DNA of 64,000 nt from Candidatus Paraprochloron terpiosi LD05. Its GTDB lineage: Bacteria > Cyanobacteriota > Cyanobacteriia > Cyanobacteriales > Prochloraceae. Numbering within the stretch: the first letter of the stretch is position 1; every line of letters starts with the position of its first letter. Shown here in pieces: positions 56,660 through 64,000 of the stretch. The position numbers and the translations under genes are program-made. The notes beneath the pieces are model-generated. The model had not been told where the DNA came from and ran no database searches. It saw only the letters and a program-made list of their open reading frames with translations. Location of the stretch: the NCBI GenBank assembly GCA_018141785.1, contig CP073341.1, forward strand, positions 2,713,422 to 2,777,421. The letters are read 5' to 3'.

Positions 56660-56899
56660 ATGGCAGAAATGAGTGATTATTGTCCGATTTGTGGTGGGAA
56701 TATTTCCGACGGAAGTGCAACCTTTACCGCTGATTTAGGTTCCGGTATGGTGGTTGTCCGCCATGTGCCCGCGCGGGTTTGTCAGCAGTGCGGAGAGGAT
56801 TGGATTGAGGATACCGTCGCAGCGCATCTTGAAAAAATCGTCACTGATGCACGAGTCGGCGGAAAAATTGTTGAGGTTGTTGATCTCTTAGCAGCCTGA
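56660..56899 (+). CDS. MqsA/YgiT-type zinc-finger antitoxin
   Basis: The 79-aa protein begins YCPICGGNISDGSATFTADLGSGMVVVRHVPARVCQQCGEDWIED, a two-CxxC zinc finger as in MqsA N-terminal domains. It lacks a separate helix-turn-helix. Such short forms act as antitoxins to DUF4258 or RelE-like toxins; the 77-aa gene upstream is the only nearby candidate. Confidence 0.82.
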   Translation: MAEMSDYCPICGGNISDGSATFTADLGSGMVVVRHVPARVCQQCGEDWIEDTVAAHLEKIVTDARVGGKIVEVVDLLAA

Positions 56900-57171
56900 A
56901 GTAATTGAACCAGTTGAGTATTCCCTTGTAAGAGTGTGATGATCCCATTCGTATCATCTCGTAATATCCTTTGCATAGCCACGGCATTTCCCTTCCAAGT
57001 CAATTTTCCTGACAAATCAGAAAAATCGTAGTTCTGATTTTGAGGCTTAGATTCTCTAATTGGATTGACTACTAGCACAACATTTACTTGCTCCAAGGCA
57101 AGTTTTGTGGGAATGTCAAATATCCGGTGCCCTGACTTATTTATAGTTGTTGTGAGTTGAAAGACTTCCAT
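56900..57171 (-). pseudogene. Antitoxin gene remnant without native 3' end
   Basis: From ATG 57171 the minus strand encodes MEVFQLTTTINKSGHRIFDIPTKLALEQVNVVLVVNP, then NYDFSDLSGKLTWKGNAVAMQRILRDD, a recognisable small cyanobacterial antitoxin. Normally it stops about here. The frame instead runs on into the antisense of the MqsA-type gene (to 56782). The native end seems lost and no toxin follows. Confidence 0.55.
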
Positions 57172-57249
57172 TCAAGGTTTCCAAAATTAAACATTAATGT
57201 TATTTTAGTGTTAAAGCGAGCAAATATTGGATTTTTGAAGGAACTTTAT

Positions 57250-57480
57250 ATGTTGCTACAGGAAGTTAAAGAGCAGGTTTTCAAACTCCCACCCAGGGAT
57301 CGTCTTGTACTGATTATTGCCATTATTGAATCTTTGCAAGATACAAATGTTTCCTCCTCTGAACGCTCTAGCGCAATTCGACGGATGCGAGGTTTGTTAA
57401 AAACAGACCAACGGGCACCAACGGATGCAGAAGTGGCTGCTATGTTAGAAGAGCGACGGGTTCAGAAGTATCTTCAGTGA
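57250..57480 (+). CDS. Antitoxin of a PIN toxin pair (76 aa)
   Basis: MLLQEVKEQVFKLPPRDRLVLIIAIIESLQD..RSSAIRRMRGLLKTDQRAPTDAEVAAMLEERRVQKYLQ is typical of small helical antitoxins that precede PIN toxin genes in cyanobacteria. The ATG at 57250 is chosen over the longer frame from 57157 because family members start here. Its stop overlaps the toxin's GTG start (GTGA). Confidence 0.82.
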   Translation: MLLQEVKEQVFKLPPRDRLVLIIAIIESLQDTNVSSSERSSAIRRMRGLLKTDQRAPTDAEVAAMLEERRVQKYLQ

Positions 57481-57911
57481 AAATTTTAATTGATACCAAC
57501 ATTGTCCTAGATTTTCTGTTGCAACGGGAACCATTTTTCCAAGACACAGAACTGCTGTTCCAAGAGATCAATGTGGGGCAAGTCGTCGGCTATGTTACAG
57601 CGACAACACTTACGGATATCTTCTACATTTCTCCCAGGCACACCCGCAGCGTTAAACAAGCACGGCAAGCAGTTTCAGAAACACTAACAGTTATGGTTAT
57701 TTGCCCTATTGATCGAGCCGTTTTGGAATCAGCCTTCAACTCTGGCTTGTCTGATTTTGAAGACGCTGTTCAAATTTTCAGTGCAGTTACTCAAGGATTA
57801 GACGCTATCGTGACGCGGGATGTCCAAGGTTTTGTGAATTCCCCTGTGCCTGTGTTATCTGTTCAGGATTCGTTGCAGCAAGTCGGCAAACAAAGTCGTG
57901 GCGGTGGTTAG
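57477..57911 (+). CDS. PIN-domain ribonuclease toxin (VapC-like)
   Basis: The 144-aa protein has the PIN acidic residues in ILIDTNIVLDFLLQREPF, TLTDIFYI, LSDFEDAVQIFSA and IVTRDVQGF. PIN toxins cut tRNA or rRNA. The start is GTG 57477, overlapping the antitoxin stop. The pair looks intact. Confidence 0.9.
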   Translation: MKILIDTNIVLDFLLQREPFFQDTELLFQEINVGQVVGYVTATTLTDIFYISPRHTRSVKQARQAVSETLTVMVICPIDRAVLESAFNSGLSDFEDAVQIFSAVTQGLDAIVTRDVQGFVNSPVPVLSVQDSLQQVGKQSRGGG

Positions 57912-58427
57912 TTAAGATATAGCACTACGCAAACAGTTCAGGACATATAAATTTCCTGCGTTAGCGCGAGCAAGCTTACTGGTGCTTCAAATCTCGGACT
58001 TTTCGGCGAAAGCGTTGTGCTCTCTAGGTTATAATCGTAGCCTAAAAGAATGGAATCGGGAGTCGTGATAGCCAGGGGTTTCAACCCCTGGAGGGGAAGA
58101 AGAAAGTTTTAGAGAACAAGGGTTTTAGGATTTGTTCGTCATCTCAACTTGTCTCAACACGGGCGCTTGCTATATATTCCGAATTTGTGAAGCTCAGTAG
58201 GGCGATCCTTGCAACCATTAATGTAAAGTTTTGTTATAGGATTCAATACTTGCGCATTAAACTTTGCCACTTGCCCCTGAGTGTGTTATAGTTATTTTTA
58301 AGTGAACGAATGGCCTGGGAGTTGGAGGCGATCGGTTTTACCCGAAAGATGGTATCGCGCCGCTAGCCTCAAGGCCGTTAGTCTCATCTAGTCTTCAAAA
58401 ATATAATTGTTTAAACCTGAAGAAATC
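57912..58427. repeat. Repeat-dense 516-bp gap
   Basis: It contains the CGGACTTTTCGGCGAAAGCG unit (about 57993-58040), the AAGCTCAGTAGGGCGATC unit (58190-58208), a CCACTTGCCCC..GTGTTATA unit (about 58257-58291) and the 42-nt direct repeat copy 2 (58336-58377). Also present is a short palindrome CCAGGGGTTTCAACCCCTGG at 58070-58089. No gene is seen. Confidence 0.65.
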
Positions 58428-59070
58428 ATGCCAAGTGAAATATCATCAGTCACGCGCATAGCTGTTTTTTATGACGGCAATTTTTTTTTAAAACACTTCC
58501 GAATACTACAAAAATGAGCACAGGATATCTAAATATATAAACTTTGGTGGACTACATGAATTTATCCGCTCAAAAGTTGCTGAGAAAGAGCAGAAGGATT
58601 CATCATTCTGCCAAATAGTTGAGGCTCACTTTTTTATGGGGCGGTTTTCTCTTAATGCAACTAGGAATTTGGAGGGTGAGCGCTTTTTCGATGAGTTGCT
58701 CATGCACGCAGGAGTTGTCTCACATTACTACCCTATGAATGAGACGAAAACACGGCCAGAGGAGAAAGCTATTGATGTATGGCTAGCTCTTGAGGCATAT
58801 GACCTTGCTATCCACAAAGGATTTGATGTCCTAGTTTTGTTTGCTGGAGATCAAGACTATGTTCCGCTCATCCGAAAAGTCCATGGAATAGGAACTCGCG
58901 TAATGCTAATTGGTATGGAAGCCAAATGGCAGTATAGGGAAAAAGATTATTCAATTAGTACATCACAAAAACTAATTGATGAAGCATCGTATCCGATTTT
59001 ACTTTCATCTGAGACAGATGCGAAAACAGCTAAGAATGATAGGTTGATAAATGGGATCTTTGAGCGATAG
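58428..59070 (+). pseudogene. NYN/LabA-like (DUF88) PIN-fold nuclease, frameshifted
   Basis: The first frame, from ATG 58428, reads SVTRIAVFYDGNFFLKHF, with the NYN catalytic YDGNF. A shift between about 58480 and 58500 (next to a T9 run and AAAACAC) leads to YKNEHRISKYINFGGLHEFIRSKVAEKEQ, then MGRFSLNATRN and FDVLVLFAGDQDYVPLIRKV with the second acidic motif. A 144-aa piece could be made from ATG 58636. The NYN active site needs both parts, so it is probably inactive unless the shift is an assembly error. Confidence 0.7.
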
Positions 59071-59298
59071 CCAGGTATCTGCTGGGATTTTCCAAATGTC
59101 TACGTCTTTTATCTAGTTTATGTTATCTTGCTGCTAGCTCGATCTCCGATCTCGTAGGTTGAGTTAAGCCGCACACATCTATCGTTCACAACCAACCCTG
59201 TGAAATCGGCGAAATGTTGGGTTTCATTCTTCAACTCAACCTACGGTAATTTCGCGCTTTGGTGCCTGACGATTCGCCCCAAACTGCATTTCAATACT
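59071..59298. repeat. Repeat-containing gap
   Basis: It holds GAAATGTTGGGTTTCATTCT and CAACCTACGGTAATTTCG (59210-59255), an inverted pair also present at 54566-54607 and, less exactly, at 51290. Confidence 0.6.
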
Positions 59299-60117
59299 AT
59301 GAGAGACATGAAACAAAATCAAGGATTTATTGTAGATTCTAACCATTTTTATAAGATAGCTCTTGATTCCTATGAGAGGGCAAAAAAAGGATACGAGCGT
59401 CATATGCAAGATGATGCCCTGGTTTCCATTATTTTTTCTGCATTTTCACTTGAAGCATTTATCAATGAGCTGTTAGCCCTTGCAAAAATGGGGAAGAATG
59501 ATGGATTGAAAGAAGACTTTTTAGATAAGTTGATTGAGGCAATTGACGAGTCTTCTTCTAGTCAAACCTCCGGTGGAAAAGGTAAAAGGTGGAAAAGCAC
59601 GTTAGAAAAGTTTATGTTAGCTAGTGAAGCTTTGGGAAGTAAGTTTGACAAAGGAAAGGCTCCTTATCAAGACTTTGCAGATCTATTCCGCCTACGTGAC
59701 TGTCTGGCGCATCTCAAACCGGAAGATCTAATTGAGTATTATAAAGACGAGCCGTTGGCGTTCAGGTATTTGGGAAGAAAGTTAACGAAAAGTCTCCGAG
59801 GTAAGGGGATTTTACGGGAAGCAACAACAATTGAATCGATAACATTCCTAGTTAGCACTGCTAAGGCTGCCGAATGGGCTTGTGAAACTGCTTCAACAAT
59901 GGTTAATGTAATGTTAGACAAAATTCCCAAATCAGACTTTAAAAACTATGGAACATTCCTCGCGTACAGGGTATTTTTTCTCCCACCCACCCATCTAAAT
60001 ACTCAAAATTCAGTAAAAAATGCTCAAGCAATTTTCAGAGATTATGTACCTCCTGGCAGAAAATTTTCTGAAGAACTGATTCAAGAACGTAGGGAGGAGG
60101 CTTTACGTGATAAATAA
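59299..60117 (+). CDS. HEPN-like protein fused to an antitoxin-type C-terminal tail
   Basis: The 272-aa protein starts at ATG 59299. Residues about 15-230 are all-helical with SIIFSAFSLEAFINELL and LFRLRDCLAHLKPE, where R133 and H138 fit the HEPN R-x4-H motif. The last ~35 residues (NAQAIFRDYVPPGRKFSEELIQERREEALRDK) look like the tail of VapB/AbrB-type antitoxins that bind PIN toxins. The gene overlaps the PIN toxin start by 11 nt, as antitoxin genes do. The antitoxin's DNA-binding part has apparently been replaced by a HEPN domain. The HEPN assignment rests on motif and helix pattern. Confidence 0.65.
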   Translation: MRDMKQNQGFIVDSNHFYKIALDSYERAKKGYERHMQDDALVSIIFSAFSLEAFINELLALAKMGKNDGLKEDFLDKLIEAIDESSSSQTSGGKGKRWKSTLEKFMLASEALGSKFDKGKAPYQDFADLFRLRDCLAHLKPEDLIEYYKDEPLAFRYLGRKLTKSLRGKGILREATTIESITFLVSTAKAAEWACETASTMVNVMLDKIPKSDFKNYGTFLAYRVFFLPPTHLNTQNSVKNAQAIFRDYVPPGRKFSEELIQERREEALRDK

Positions 60118-60493
60118 AGTTGTGGTTGATGCTTCTGCTGTGTTGGCTTTGCTCAATCAAGAAGATGGTAGTGAGGAAATTTCTCAATTGATTGGCAATG
60201 CTGTCATTAGCTCAGTCAATCTTTCTGAAGTTGTAGCAAAACTTACAGATAAGAGGATGACCAAAACAGACATCGAACAGATTTTATCAAACTTAAATCT
60301 TGAAATTATCCCCTTTAGCAACCAACAAGCATTCAGGGCGGGGATGCTTCGCCCGCTTACTAAATCATTTGGACTCTCACTCGGTGATCGGGCTTGTCTT
60401 GCACTGGGTATTGCTCTCAATCTACCAGTTATAACTACTGATGGAGTATGGGCTAATCTTAATCTTGGGGTTGAAATCAGAGTGGTGCGTTAA
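60107..60493 (+). CDS. PIN-domain ribonuclease toxin (VapC-like)
   Basis: The 128-aa protein has VVVDASAVLALLNQEDG (first Asp), SSVNLSEVVAKL (Glu), LSLGDRACLALGIALNLPVITTDGVW (later Asp residues). The start is GTG 60107 within the previous gene. Catalytic residues are all present, so it needs an antitoxin; the fused tail upstream is the only candidate. Confidence 0.9.
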   Translation: MINKVVVDASAVLALLNQEDGSEEISQLIGNAVISSVNLSEVVAKLTDKRMTKTDIEQILSNLNLEIIPFSNQQAFRAGMLRPLTKSFGLSLGDRACLALGIALNLPVITTDGVWANLNLGVEIRVVR

Positions 60494-60704
60494 ACATATG
60501 TAGGGCGATCGCTATTATACATTATATGTAACCGAAAACGATAAATTTTACCCAACCGGAGCATTTATAAATCCCCCCTGCCCCACCTTCTTAAGGGGAT
60601 TGCCTTCCATTTCTTCCTCGGAAATAATTTACTGGCATTATACCTTGCCACTTGTCCCTGAATATGTTATAATTTGTTTTTAAGCCTTTTATCACAAACT
60701 TTTC
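60494..60704. repeat. Dispersed-repeat gap
   Basis: It contains TAGGGCGATCGC..TTATACA (60503-60525) and CTTCCTCGGAAATAATTT with CACTTGTCCC and GTTATAAT (60610-60675), matching units at 53440-53575. A promoter-like TTATAAT lies before the next gene. Confidence 0.6.
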
Positions 60705-60998
60705 ATGCTTTCTATCAGGATAGTACTGGTTTCTGTTCTTGTGCTATTATGCCCTGCTTGTTTGCTAGCTCAACCACAAGCTGTTGAGCCTGAAGACACA
60801 ACAAGTCAATCCAATGGTTCTTTATGTGGAACTAATGCTGTCACAAGCCCGTTGAGCTGCTTCGGGCTAGACAATGTGGCAGACTCCAATAATGAGGAGG
60901 TGTCGATAGGTAACCAATCTGTAGAAAAAGTTTCCCGTAGAAGACAAGTGGAGATCGTGATAAAATTCCTTAAACACAGAGAGAGGACCATTAAATGA
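60705..60998 (+). CDS. Small exported protein, unrecognised
   Basis: The 97-aa protein has a signal peptide with a possible lipobox-like end (LVSVLVLLCPACLLAQ). It then has the segment SPLSCFGLDNVADSNN and EEVSIGNQSVEKVSRRRQ. Both segments recur in or after the next gene. It overlaps the next gene by 4 nt. Function unknown. Confidence 0.55.
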   Translation: MLSIRIVLVSVLVLLCPACLLAQPQAVEPEDTTSQSNGSLCGTNAVTSPLSCFGLDNVADSNNEEVSIGNQSVEKVSRRRQVEIVIKFLKHRERTIK

Positions 60999-61870
60999 TA
61001 AAAAAGATTGCTGTCTCTTTGCTTTCATTATCTTTTTTGATTGGCTCAAGCCCGTTGAGCTGCTTCGGGCGAGAAAAGGTGGCAGATTCTAGTAATTACA
61101 AGATTATCGATGCAGTCACAGGATCCGAACTTAAATTTGAAAAATATGCGAAATACGGCACTTTATATCTTGCCGCAACGGCAGCGATGAAGAAAAAAAT
61201 CTTGGAAAAGGAGGCTGACATTTCCAAGATTAATATTACGTTGTATTACGCTCCGTTATATGCCATCACTGATTTGCCAGAAGAAAAATGGTATCCACAG
61301 CGAGGTGAGCGCACGATTTCATCTCCTTGGTTGAAGTTAACTGAAACCGTTTCGGTCTCCGGCCCTCGGGAAATAGAGATTCGGATCGATGCTACGGAAT
61401 CCAGGTTTGTCATGGATTTATTTTCCGATCCATACCCCAGGTTGATGATGGATTCATTTTTCAATCCCAATGATAGGACCATAATGACAAATTTTCTTGA
61501 AGTTGACCCGATGAGTCAGATTTGTCTTGAAGAAGCGGTAGAGAGTTATGCTACAGCTGTAACTGGTGGGTCTGTAAGAAGATTCTCTGGTTTCTCTGGT
61601 GCGTTCTCTTGTGTGTCAGAGCCGTTAAGACGCCCACTGTTGTCTCTTTTTTTATCGTCAAACCAAACTTTTTTCGCGCCATTCATAGGGCCTGTCTTTG
61701 AGAGGCTATACAAGACATGTCCCGACATAGCGCCGGGTTACTATACTGAACTTTACACGGATCTAGCAATCCAGGCGCTGGAAATTTTGAAAAGCGAATC
61801 GGAACCGGAAGCTATGTGGTGGGGGGAAGCGTTCAGGCTCACACATCTCTGGGAGAGGAGATGTCAATAG
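60995..61870 (+). CDS. Exported protein, unrecognised (291 aa)
   Basis: The signal peptide KKIAVSLLSLSFLIGSSPLSCFG is followed by a mixed domain. The early segment SPLSCFGREKVADSSN repeats one in the preceding gene. ILEKEADISKINITLYYAPLYAITDLPEEKWYPQRGERTI and a helical C-terminal half with four Cys (CLEEAVESY, FSCVSEP, KTCPDIAP, ERRCQ) may form disulfides. No family is recognised. After the stop, another frame encodes EEMSIGNQATDQVLRRRRKDH, a decayed copy of the previous gene's end. Confidence 0.55.
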   Translation: MIKKIAVSLLSLSFLIGSSPLSCFGREKVADSSNYKIIDAVTGSELKFEKYAKYGTLYLAATAAMKKKILEKEADISKINITLYYAPLYAITDLPEEKWYPQRGERTISSPWLKLTETVSVSGPREIEIRIDATESRFVMDLFSDPYPRLMMDSFFNPNDRTIMTNFLEVDPMSQICLEEAVESYATAVTGGSVRRFSGFSGAFSCVSEPLRRPLLSLFLSSNQTFFAPFIGPVFERLYKTCPDIAPGYYTELYTDLAIQALEILKSESEPEAMWWGEAFRLTHLWERRCQ

Positions 61871-61967
61871 GTAACCAAGCGACGGATCAAGTTTTGCGCC
61901 GAAGAAGAAAAGACCATTGAATATCAATGCTAAACTATCTGAACTATACTAAATAAGGAGAATGACC

Positions 61968-64000
61968 ATGGCATTAGCAGATGTTCTTGCACAGCTAAAC
62001 TTCACAGGGTTTTCGTCAAGTGATGAAGCGAGTATCAGAAGTTCGATCACTCAACTCTATAATGGTTCAGCTACGGCAAGGGGTGTACTTGACAAGACAG
62101 TTTCACAAAATCGGACGCTCGAAATAAAATTTGTATCAGGTAAGCTTAGTGCTAGAGATCCAGGTACATTCCAAATTAATGTAGATTTATCGTTTGTTTC
62201 CACTCTTGCGTACATATCGCCGACGGGTCAATCGGTTCAAGATCAGTCATCCCTGATTATGCATGAGATTGTTCATGCTATTGAAGGATTACTGGATGAA
62301 CCGCGGGATACCAACACAAACTCTGATGGTCCCACTACACGCTTTACGAACCAAATTCGCCGAGAACTTGGTCTTCCTGAGCGGCTTTCATATGAGGGTG
62401 CTGGACCAGCTTCAATCATTCCAGTTGGAACAAACTACACAGATGGTAATGAGATTGATGTTGCGCTTCTTTCCATTGGATACCAGGATACCTCAAGCAA
62501 TTCTCCAGGAACACGGGACCTCATCATAGCGCGGGACGAAAACAAAGAAAAAGGACCCGTTAACATCATGATCTCTGGGGATGGAAACGATTATCTCTAT
62601 AGTCGGAGCGGTAATGACATACTCACTGGAGGCGGCGGCGACGATTTCATTGATGGGGGAGCGGATGAGGATATCGCAATATATTCTGGTGCGTGTGTCC
62701 ACTACAGCTTCACGGCCAATGCCGACGGTACATTCACCATCAGAGACACTCGTGCAGGAAGTCCTGACGGAACGGATACTTTGCGTGATGTGGAGGTGCC
62801 AGAGTTTACTGACGGCGAAGTGACTCTTCAGAAAGGAAAGGTGGCTTGTCCAGGCTCAAACGTTATCCTTGCCATTGACGTCAGCGGTAGCATGAGGGAC
62901 GATCTTGCGGCTGTGAAAGCGTCGGCCAACAATATCGTTGAGGCGCTCTTTGGCACGGATGACGCTCCAGTTGCATCCCGGCTCGGCATCATAACCTTCA
63001 ACGACATAGGCGAAATTCGCACTGTACTAAATTTTACCGACCAAGATAATATCGCTGATAGGAAAGCTGCTGCTTTAGCCGGTATTGCATCTGTGAATAT
63101 TATTGGAGGCGGAGAGGAGCCATTAAACGGTGCTTTACTGAGCGCCCTGAGAGGCGATGCAGGGTCGTGGGATGAGGGAGCAACGAGCAACAGGATTATC
63201 GTTTTCTCCGATGAGCCTGCGGCTGATCCGGAGCTACGGTCACAGGTCCTTGCCCTTGCTGCAAATACTAACGTCAGCCTTCCAACCCAAACAACGACAC
63301 CACCAGCGCCAATCAACCCAAGCTTTGTTGACTACACTGACGAGCCCTTACCTGATGACAGCAGACCTGTGCCCGTGCAGGTCTTGCCCATCCTTATCGG
63401 TGATGATCCTGAAGCACGGGATGATTTCCAGGCGCTTGCCGATGGTACGGGAGGACAGCTTTTTACGGCAGCTGATGCATCAGAAGTTGTTGATGCACTG
63501 ATCGGAGCGATTGAAACCTCCATCAACAATCCACCGACTGTTGCAAATCCTATCGCCGACCAAACTACGGACGAAGATGCAGCTTTCAACTTTACTATCC
63601 CTGGAAACACATTTGAAGACGTTGACGCTGGTGACACCCTAACCCTAAGCGTTACCTTAGCTCTTGGTGATCCTCTTCCTAGCTGGCTGAACTTCGATAA
63701 CACCACTAACACTCTTAGTGGAACCCCCGGAAACAATGATGTCAGTTCATTTGATATTGAAGTCACTGCCACTGACAGTGCAGGAGCAACCGTAGCAGAT
63801 ACCTTTACCTTGACCGTTGAAGCTCTTCGAGATCAAGATAACGATGGTTCTGGCGACCCAACCCTCGAAGGGGTTTTTGAAGTCCAGGGTCAAGTAGGCG
63901 TAACCACCCTCCAATTTACCCGCCAATCTTCCAGCAGCAGCACCCAAGTGAGCGAAGTCGGCGTCTTCCAGGTCGATGACCAAAACCAGGTCAACGGCAT
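61968..64000 (+). CDS. RTX-type secreted protein with HExxH, VWA and Ig-like domains, 3' partial
   Basis: The frame opens at ATG 61968 (RBS AAGGAG) and stays open to the window edge. Residues 95-112 (SLIMHEIVHAIEGLLDE) hold an HExxH zincin motif (H99, E100, H103). Residues about 203-235 have calcium-binding RTX nonapeptides (SGDGNDYLYSRSGNDILTGGGGDDFIDGG). A VWA domain starts near 298 with MIDAS DVSGS at 304-308. A cadherin/dystroglycan-type Ig-like domain lies at about 525-620. RTX proteins leave by type I secretion. GC content and codon use look higher than in neighbouring genes, suggesting transfer. Confidence 0.82.
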   Translation, partial: MALADVLAQLNFTGFSSSDEASIRSSITQLYNGSATARGVLDKTVSQNRTLEIKFVSGKLSARDPGTFQINVDLSFVSTLAYISPTGQSVQDQSSLIMHEIVHAIEGLLDEPRDTNTNSDGPTTRFTNQIRRELGLPERLSYEGAGPASIIPVGTNYTDGNEIDVALLSIGYQDTSSNSPGTRDLIIARDENKEKGPVNIMISGDGNDYLYSRSGNDILTGGGGDDFIDGGADEDIAIYSGACVHYSFTANADGTFTIRDTRAGSPDGTDTLRDVEVPEFTDGEVTLQKGKVACPGSNVILAIDVSGSMRDDLAAVKASANNIVEALFGTDDAPVASRLGIITFNDIGEIRTVLNFTDQDNIADRKAAALAGIASVNIIGGGEEPLNGALLSALRGDAGSWDEGATSNRIIVFSDEPAADPELRSQVLALAANTNVSLPTQTTTPPAPINPSFVDYTDEPLPDDSRPVPVQVLPILIGDDPEARDDFQALADGTGGQLFTAADASEVVDALIGAIETSINNPPTVANPIADQTTDEDAAFNFTIPGNTFEDVDAGDTLTLSVTLALGDPLPSWLNFDNTTNTLSGTPGNNDVSSFDIEVTATDSAGATVADTFTLTVEALRDQDNDGSGDPTLEGVFEVQGQVGVTTLQFTRQSSSSSTQVSEVGVFQVDDQNQVNG

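Noticed and set aside
63332-63772. 146-codon minus-strand frame
   Set aside because: It is a shadow of the RTX/VWA gene, whose plus-strand translation has clear domains.

Overview
The window reads as chromosome of a repeat-rich, probably filamentous cyanobacterium. Evidence: frequent GCGATCGC (HIP1-type) octamers, a plant-like PEP carboxylase, the clock output kinase SasA, a cyanobacterial group-2 sigma factor, a CAAD-domain membrane protein, DUF3326 and DUF3769 proteins, and many Uma2, PIN, HEPN and toxin-antitoxin remnants. The exact genus cannot be read from the sequence.

Layout. 0-5 kb: a CPA1 antiporter cut by the window edge, an aspartic protease/RimK pair, gene debris, exonuclease III. 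5-20 kb (mostly minus strand): ppc, a minE-minD-minC locus with a decayed group II intron piece between minD and minC, sasA, a GH57 glucan branching enzyme (plus), a dead IS630 copy, DUF3326, ferredoxin, a SigC-like sigma factor, lipA, and tRNA-Pro(CGG). 20-31 kb: a broken sulfotransferase, a truncated GSCFA protein, a broken FAD monooxygenase, a GH38 mannosidase, an unknown 498-aa protein, DM13, tandem Uma2 genes. 32-38 kb: DUF3769/OstA outer-membrane protein, TauE-like transporter, gcvT, 5-formyl-THF cyclo-ligase. 36.8-40 kb: a defence-like cluster of DUF262, a MAE_28990-like HEPN protein and a convergent m5C methyltransferase, next to a frameshifted antitoxin. 40-53 kb: mostly housekeeping (clpS, CPBP protease, rpmE-prfA, QueD-like fusion, cysK, pterin dehydratase, glmU). 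Inside it a 2.6-kb group II intron splits a CAAD gene, and a compact structured RNA/small ORF lies downstream of glmU. 53.4-61 kb: an accessory island of toxin-antitoxin pairs and their fragments, embedded in dispersed repeats. 61-64 kb: secreted proteins, then an RTX/VWA protein with an N-terminal HExxH motif that runs off the edge.

The most striking signal is a population of short palindromic elements that have entered reading frames. They are seen in minC (twice), sasA (two or three), a sulfotransferase, an FAD monooxygenase (where the junction coincides with a frameshift), the IS630 transposase, the DUF3326 N-terminus, a 498-aa protein and the yoeB C-terminus. One 20-mer core, CCGCCATTAATCAATGCCGG, is identical in three different genes. 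Also notable: joining the exons at the inferred intron boundaries restores an uninterrupted 147-aa CAAD protein; and a HEPN-like protein carries what looks like an antitoxin tail and overlaps a PIN toxin gene.
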